Origin: Desulfobacterales bacterium
Lineage (GTDB): Bacteria; Desulfobacterota; Desulfobacteria; Desulfobacterales; Desulfatibacillaceae
Length of the DNA stretch: 47,129 nucleotides
NCBI GenBank assembly: GCA_020060085.1
Contig: JAGVAW010000303.1
Span: 1-47,129 of the forward strand
Direction: 5' to 3'
Positions 44,533 to 47,129 of this stretch are shown one piece after another (the first letter of the stretch is position 1; each line of letters begins with the position of its first letter). Made by a program: the position numbers and the translations under genes. Under the pieces are notes generated by a model, which was given only the letters and a program-made list of their open reading frames with translations, did no database searches and was not told where the DNA came from.

Positions 44533-45329
44533 TTTCAGAAGAGCTTGCTTTTCGGGACTCGCCTGTCCACCGCATTGACCCAAGGGTGAGGCTTGTCTTT
44601 GCCCTGCTTCTTTGCTTTGCCACGGCCCTGTCCGGCTCCTTTGCAGCCCCGCTTCTGGCCCTTGGTAGTGCAATGGGGCTTATCGTCCTGTCTTGTCTGC
44701 CCTTGTCTGCTGTAGCCAGGCGGCTTGTTCCGGTAAATATCTTTATGCTTTTTTTGTGGCTTGTTCTGCCCTTCACCCATGTTGGCGAGCCAGCTTTTAC
44801 CGTTATGAGCCTTGCGGCATCAAAGCCGGGCATTGAAATTGCCGCTCTTGTCACATTAAAGGCCAATGCCATTGTGCTTTTCATGGTGGCCCTTGTTTCA
44901 ACCATGAGCGTGGCAGCCCTTGGCCATGCGGCCCACCGCCTTTATTTCCCCCAAAAGCTGGTTCATCTTCTTTTGCTCACCTACCGCTATGTGTTTGTGC
45001 TTGAAAGCGAATACCGCCAGCTTGTCCGGGCTGCAAAAATGCGCTCATTTGTTCCTGCCTCGAATCTTCATACCTACAAAACCTATTCATATCTGGCGGG
45101 GATGCTTCTTGTAAGGGCGCACGCAAGGGCAAGGCGGGTTCATCAGGCAATGGTGTGCAGGGGTTTTTCCGGCGTTTATCATTGCCTGGATTCCTTTGCC
45201 TTCCGCAAGGCGGACTTGGCCTGGATTGCTTTATTGTCTTTGTTTTTGTTGGCAATGGCAGGAGTTTCATTTAATTATGGGGGCCTTGGTGATTTTTTCC
45301 GTGGGCAGGCATTGCCATTTGCAGGATAA
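44529..45329 (+). CDS. ECF transporter transmembrane component (NikQ/CbiQ)
   Basis: 266 residues, about six membrane helices. The T-component coupling motifs are present: LVRAAKMRSF (about 173-182) and MVCRGFSGVY (about 212-221), in which the Arg residues contact the ATPase. The N-terminus has the family SPVHRIDPRVRL motif. The start is GTG 44529, overlapping the preceding stop. It couples the NikM unit to the NikO ATPase. Confidence 0.9.
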   Translation: MISEELAFRDSPVHRIDPRVRLVFALLLCFATALSGSFAAPLLALGSAMGLIVLSCLPLSAVARRLVPVNIFMLFLWLVLPFTHVGEPAFTVMSLAASKPGIEIAALVTLKANAIVLFMVALVSTMSVAALGHAAHRLYFPQKLVHLLLLTYRYVFVLESEYRQLVRAAKMRSFVPASNLHTYKTYSYLAGMLLVRAHARARRVHQAMVCRGFSGVYHCLDSFAFRKADLAWIALLSLFLLAMAGVSFNYGGLGDFFRGQALPFAG

Positions 45330-45356
45330 ACACAGCTTGGAAGGCTACAAAAGAAA

Positions 45357-46076
45357 TTGCAGCCAATTATTGAACTTAAAAATGTCTGTTTTGCATATCC
45401 TGGCGGGCGCAAGGTTTTGGAAAACCTTAACTTTGAAATTACCTCCGGCAAAAAGGTGGGGCTTATCGGCAGTAACGGTTCCGGCAAGACCACGCTGCTC
45501 CATGTGATTATGGGGCTTTTGCCCGCCACCGGCGGTCAGGTTCGTCTTTTTGGCGAGGAAATGCTGAAAGAAAAGGACTTTGCCAGGGCAAGACGCAGGA
45601 TCGGCTTTGTTTTTCAGAACGCTGACGACCAGCTTTTTTCGCCCACGGTGATTGAGGATGTGGCTTTTGGGCCGCTCAACCTTGGTAAAACCAAGGAGCA
45701 GGCAAGGGAAATAGCCAGAAACACCCTGGAGAGCCTTGGCCTTGCGGCCCTGGAAAACCGTGTGGCCTACCGGCTTAGTGGCGGTGAAAAGCGCATGGTG
45801 GCTTTAGCCACCGTGCTTGCAATGGATCCGGATATGTTGATTCTGGATGAACCCACCACAGGCCTGGACGAGGTCACGGGCCACAGGATTACCCATCTTA
45901 TTAACTCCATTGACAAGACCTGCCTTATAGTGAGCCACGAATATGAGTTTCTTTCCCAAACCACGGAAGTGTTTTACGGCATGGAGGGCGGCCTTTTGAA
46001 ATATCTGGGCGATTCCCAGGCCTTGCACACCCACACACATATTCATACGGCAGGGGCCATGCCCCACAAGCATTGA
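45357..46076 (+). CDS. ECF transporter ATPase (NikO/CbiO) with histidine-rich C-terminus
   Basis: 239 residues. Walker A GSNGSGKTT (about 38-46), Q-loop VFQNADDQLF, signature LSGGEKRM, Walker B MLILDEPTTGLD and switch His in IVSHEYEF are all present. The C-terminus ends HTHTHIHTAGAMPHKH, seven His in 16 residues, a metal-binding tail that suggests nickel or cobalt handling. TTG 45357 is the start; the ribosome binding site is weak. It ends the nikKMLQO unit. Confidence 0.92.
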   Translation: MQPIIELKNVCFAYPGGRKVLENLNFEITSGKKVGLIGSNGSGKTTLLHVIMGLLPATGGQVRLFGEEMLKEKDFARARRRIGFVFQNADDQLFSPTVIEDVAFGPLNLGKTKEQAREIARNTLESLGLAALENRVAYRLSGGEKRMVALATVLAMDPDMLILDEPTTGLDEVTGHRITHLINSIDKTCLIVSHEYEFLSQTTEVFYGMEGGLLKYLGDSQALHTHTHIHTAGAMPHKH

Positions 46077-46216
46077 TTCAAAATTACCCGCATTAAAAAA
46101 GACAAAAAGCCAAGTAAACTTTTGCTTTGCAGGCCGATTTCTGGTAGGCAGAATTTTTAAGTTTGAAAATGGCGTTTTTGTCTGCAGCCCTCATTAACCT
46201 TAAATCGTTGAGCAAT

Positions 46217-47129
46217 ATGGAGCCTTTTTTTTCGGAAAAGCACCATGCTGTAAAACGCCTGGTGCGGGCCTTCTGCGAGCGCGAGATTGCGCAGATTGCA
46301 AAAGACATTGACGCCCAGGCCCGCTTTCCCTGGGAGGTTGTGGACAAGATGGGGCCGCTTGGCTTTTTCGGCATCCAGGTTCCATCCTCCCTTGGCGGCG
46401 CAGAGATGGATACGGTGAGCTATGCCATTGTTGTGGAAGAGCTTTCCAGGGTATGCGCAGGGCTTGGCCTGGCTGTTTCCGTGCACAACAGCGTTTGCGT
46501 TTATCCAATTTTGACCTTTGGCAATGATGAGCAAAAGCAGCGTCTTGTTCCGCCCCTTGCCAGGGGCGAAAAAATAGGTGCCTTCTGCCTAACCGAGCCG
46601 AATGCAGGCTCGGATGCATCTGCCATTGAAGCCACGGCCATTGACCAGGGGGATCATTACCTTGTAAACGCCAACAAGGTTTTTGTCACAAACGGCGCTG
46701 TGGCCGACACCTGTCTCATGTTTGTCCGCACCGACCCGGCAGCAGGGCGCAAGGGAATAAGCGTGCTGGTGGCCCAAAGGGGGACGCCGGGCTTCATTAC
46801 AGGAGAGCTGGAAGACCTCTCTGGAATGCGCTGCAACCCTGTTTCATCCATAAGGCTTGTGGATTGCGCCATCCCCAAGGAAAACCTTTTGGGCCGCCAG
46901 GGAATGGGCCTTGCCATAGGCCTTACCGCCCTTGATACCGGGCGGCTTGGCATTGCAGCCCAGGCTGTGGGAATTGCCCAGGCAGCCCTGGAGGAAGCAG
47001 TTCGCTATGCCGGTCAGCGCCGCCAGTTTGGAGTTTTAATTGGCAAGCATCAGGCTGTAGGCTCCATGATTGCAGACATGGCTACCCAGGTGGAGGCAGC
47101 GCGGCTGCTTGTTCTGCGGGCTGCATGGC
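46217..47129 (+). CDS. Acyl-CoA dehydrogenase, short-chain type (partial, C-terminus cut by window edge)
   Basis: About 304 codons of an FAD-dependent acyl-CoA dehydrogenase. Motifs are [43 protein letters not shown] and [34 protein letters not shown], typical of short-chain/butyryl-CoA enzymes. The catalytic Glu would lie beyond the window. The start is uncertain: ATG 46217 gives a typical N-terminus, while ATG 46169 would add 16 residues; neither has a strong ribosome binding site. It follows the transporter operon by 140 bases, with no obvious functional link. Confidence 0.85.
   Translation, partial: MEPFFSEKHHAVKRLVRAFCEREIAQIAKDIDAQARFPWEVVDKMGPLGFFGIQVPSSLGGAEMDTVSYAIVVEELSRVCAGLGLAVSVHNSVCVYPILTFGNDEQKQRLVPPLARGEKIGAFCLTEPNAGSDASAIEATAIDQGDHYLVNANKVFVTNGAVADTCLMFVRTDPAAGRKGISVLVAQRGTPGFITGELEDLSGMRCNPVSSIRLVDCAIPKENLLGRQGMGLAIGLTALDTGRLGIAAQAVGIAQAALEEAVRYAGQRRQFGVLIGKHQAVGSMIADMATQVEAARLLVLRAAW

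Overview
The window reads as chromosomal DNA of a Gram-negative, probably strictly anaerobic bacterium of the Desulfobacterota (sulfate-reducer type). This is inferred from the gene set: lpxC, a selenocysteine-containing peroxiredoxin, several divergent acyl-CoA dehydrogenases, DUF4390, DUF362 and YkgJ-type proteins, and a NikKMLQO-type metal transporter. No phage, insertion sequence, CRISPR array or plasmid feature was seen. The left edge cuts an ABC ATPase gene and the right edge cuts an acyl-CoA dehydrogenase gene.

Layout. 1-3164 (minus): a polar amino-acid ABC importer, with a strong terminator between the binding-protein gene and the permease gene, preceded by an EamA exporter. 3287-8331 (minus): an operon of an unknown cysteine-containing protein, MoxR ATPase, DUF58 protein and a transglutaminase-like membrane protein. 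8559-11174 (minus): a membrane protein, DUF4390 protein and lpxC. 11445-14762 (plus): a MerR/LiuR-like regulator with a palindromic operator on its own promoter, two acyl-CoA dehydrogenases and a small membrane protein. 14915-16750 (plus): a DHH-CBS protein and a stand-alone CBS protein. 16843-25850 (plus): a complete tryptophan operon, trpL-aroF-trpE-G-D-C-F-B-A-aroB, under leader-peptide attenuation. 25866-28352 (minus): glycogen phosphorylase.

28628-31409: a selenoprotein peroxiredoxin (minus) divergent from an unusual 568-residue acyl-CoA dehydrogenase-like gene (plus). 31827-38480: an EAL protein, universal stress protein, DUF3108 protein (minus), a secreted protein with a BamE-like tail, a glycerophosphodiester phosphodiesterase and a DUF362 protein. 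38568-41932: two tRNA-Ser genes, then dnaX, ybaB, recR and a YkgJ-family gene. 42035-46076: a promoter, a leader with an intrinsic terminator, and nikKMLQO. 46217 to the end: a partial short-chain-type acyl-CoA dehydrogenase.

The most notable signals are recoding and RNA-based control. (1) An in-frame TGA at the peroxidatic position of the peroxiredoxin is followed by a SECIS-like hairpin. (2) A 30-codon leader peptide with four Trp codons and mutually exclusive antiterminator and terminator helices places DAHP synthase and the whole trp pathway under Trp attenuation. (3) An in-frame A AAA AAG slippery heptamer in dnaX has an almost immediate -1 frame stop, predicting a gamma subunit made by frameshifting. 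(4) There are unexplained leader, terminator and dyad elements in front of the metal transporter and the selenoprotein. I did not find a wholly new multi-gene system. The least explained parts are the leader at 42070-42177 and the unknown protein at 7648-8331.
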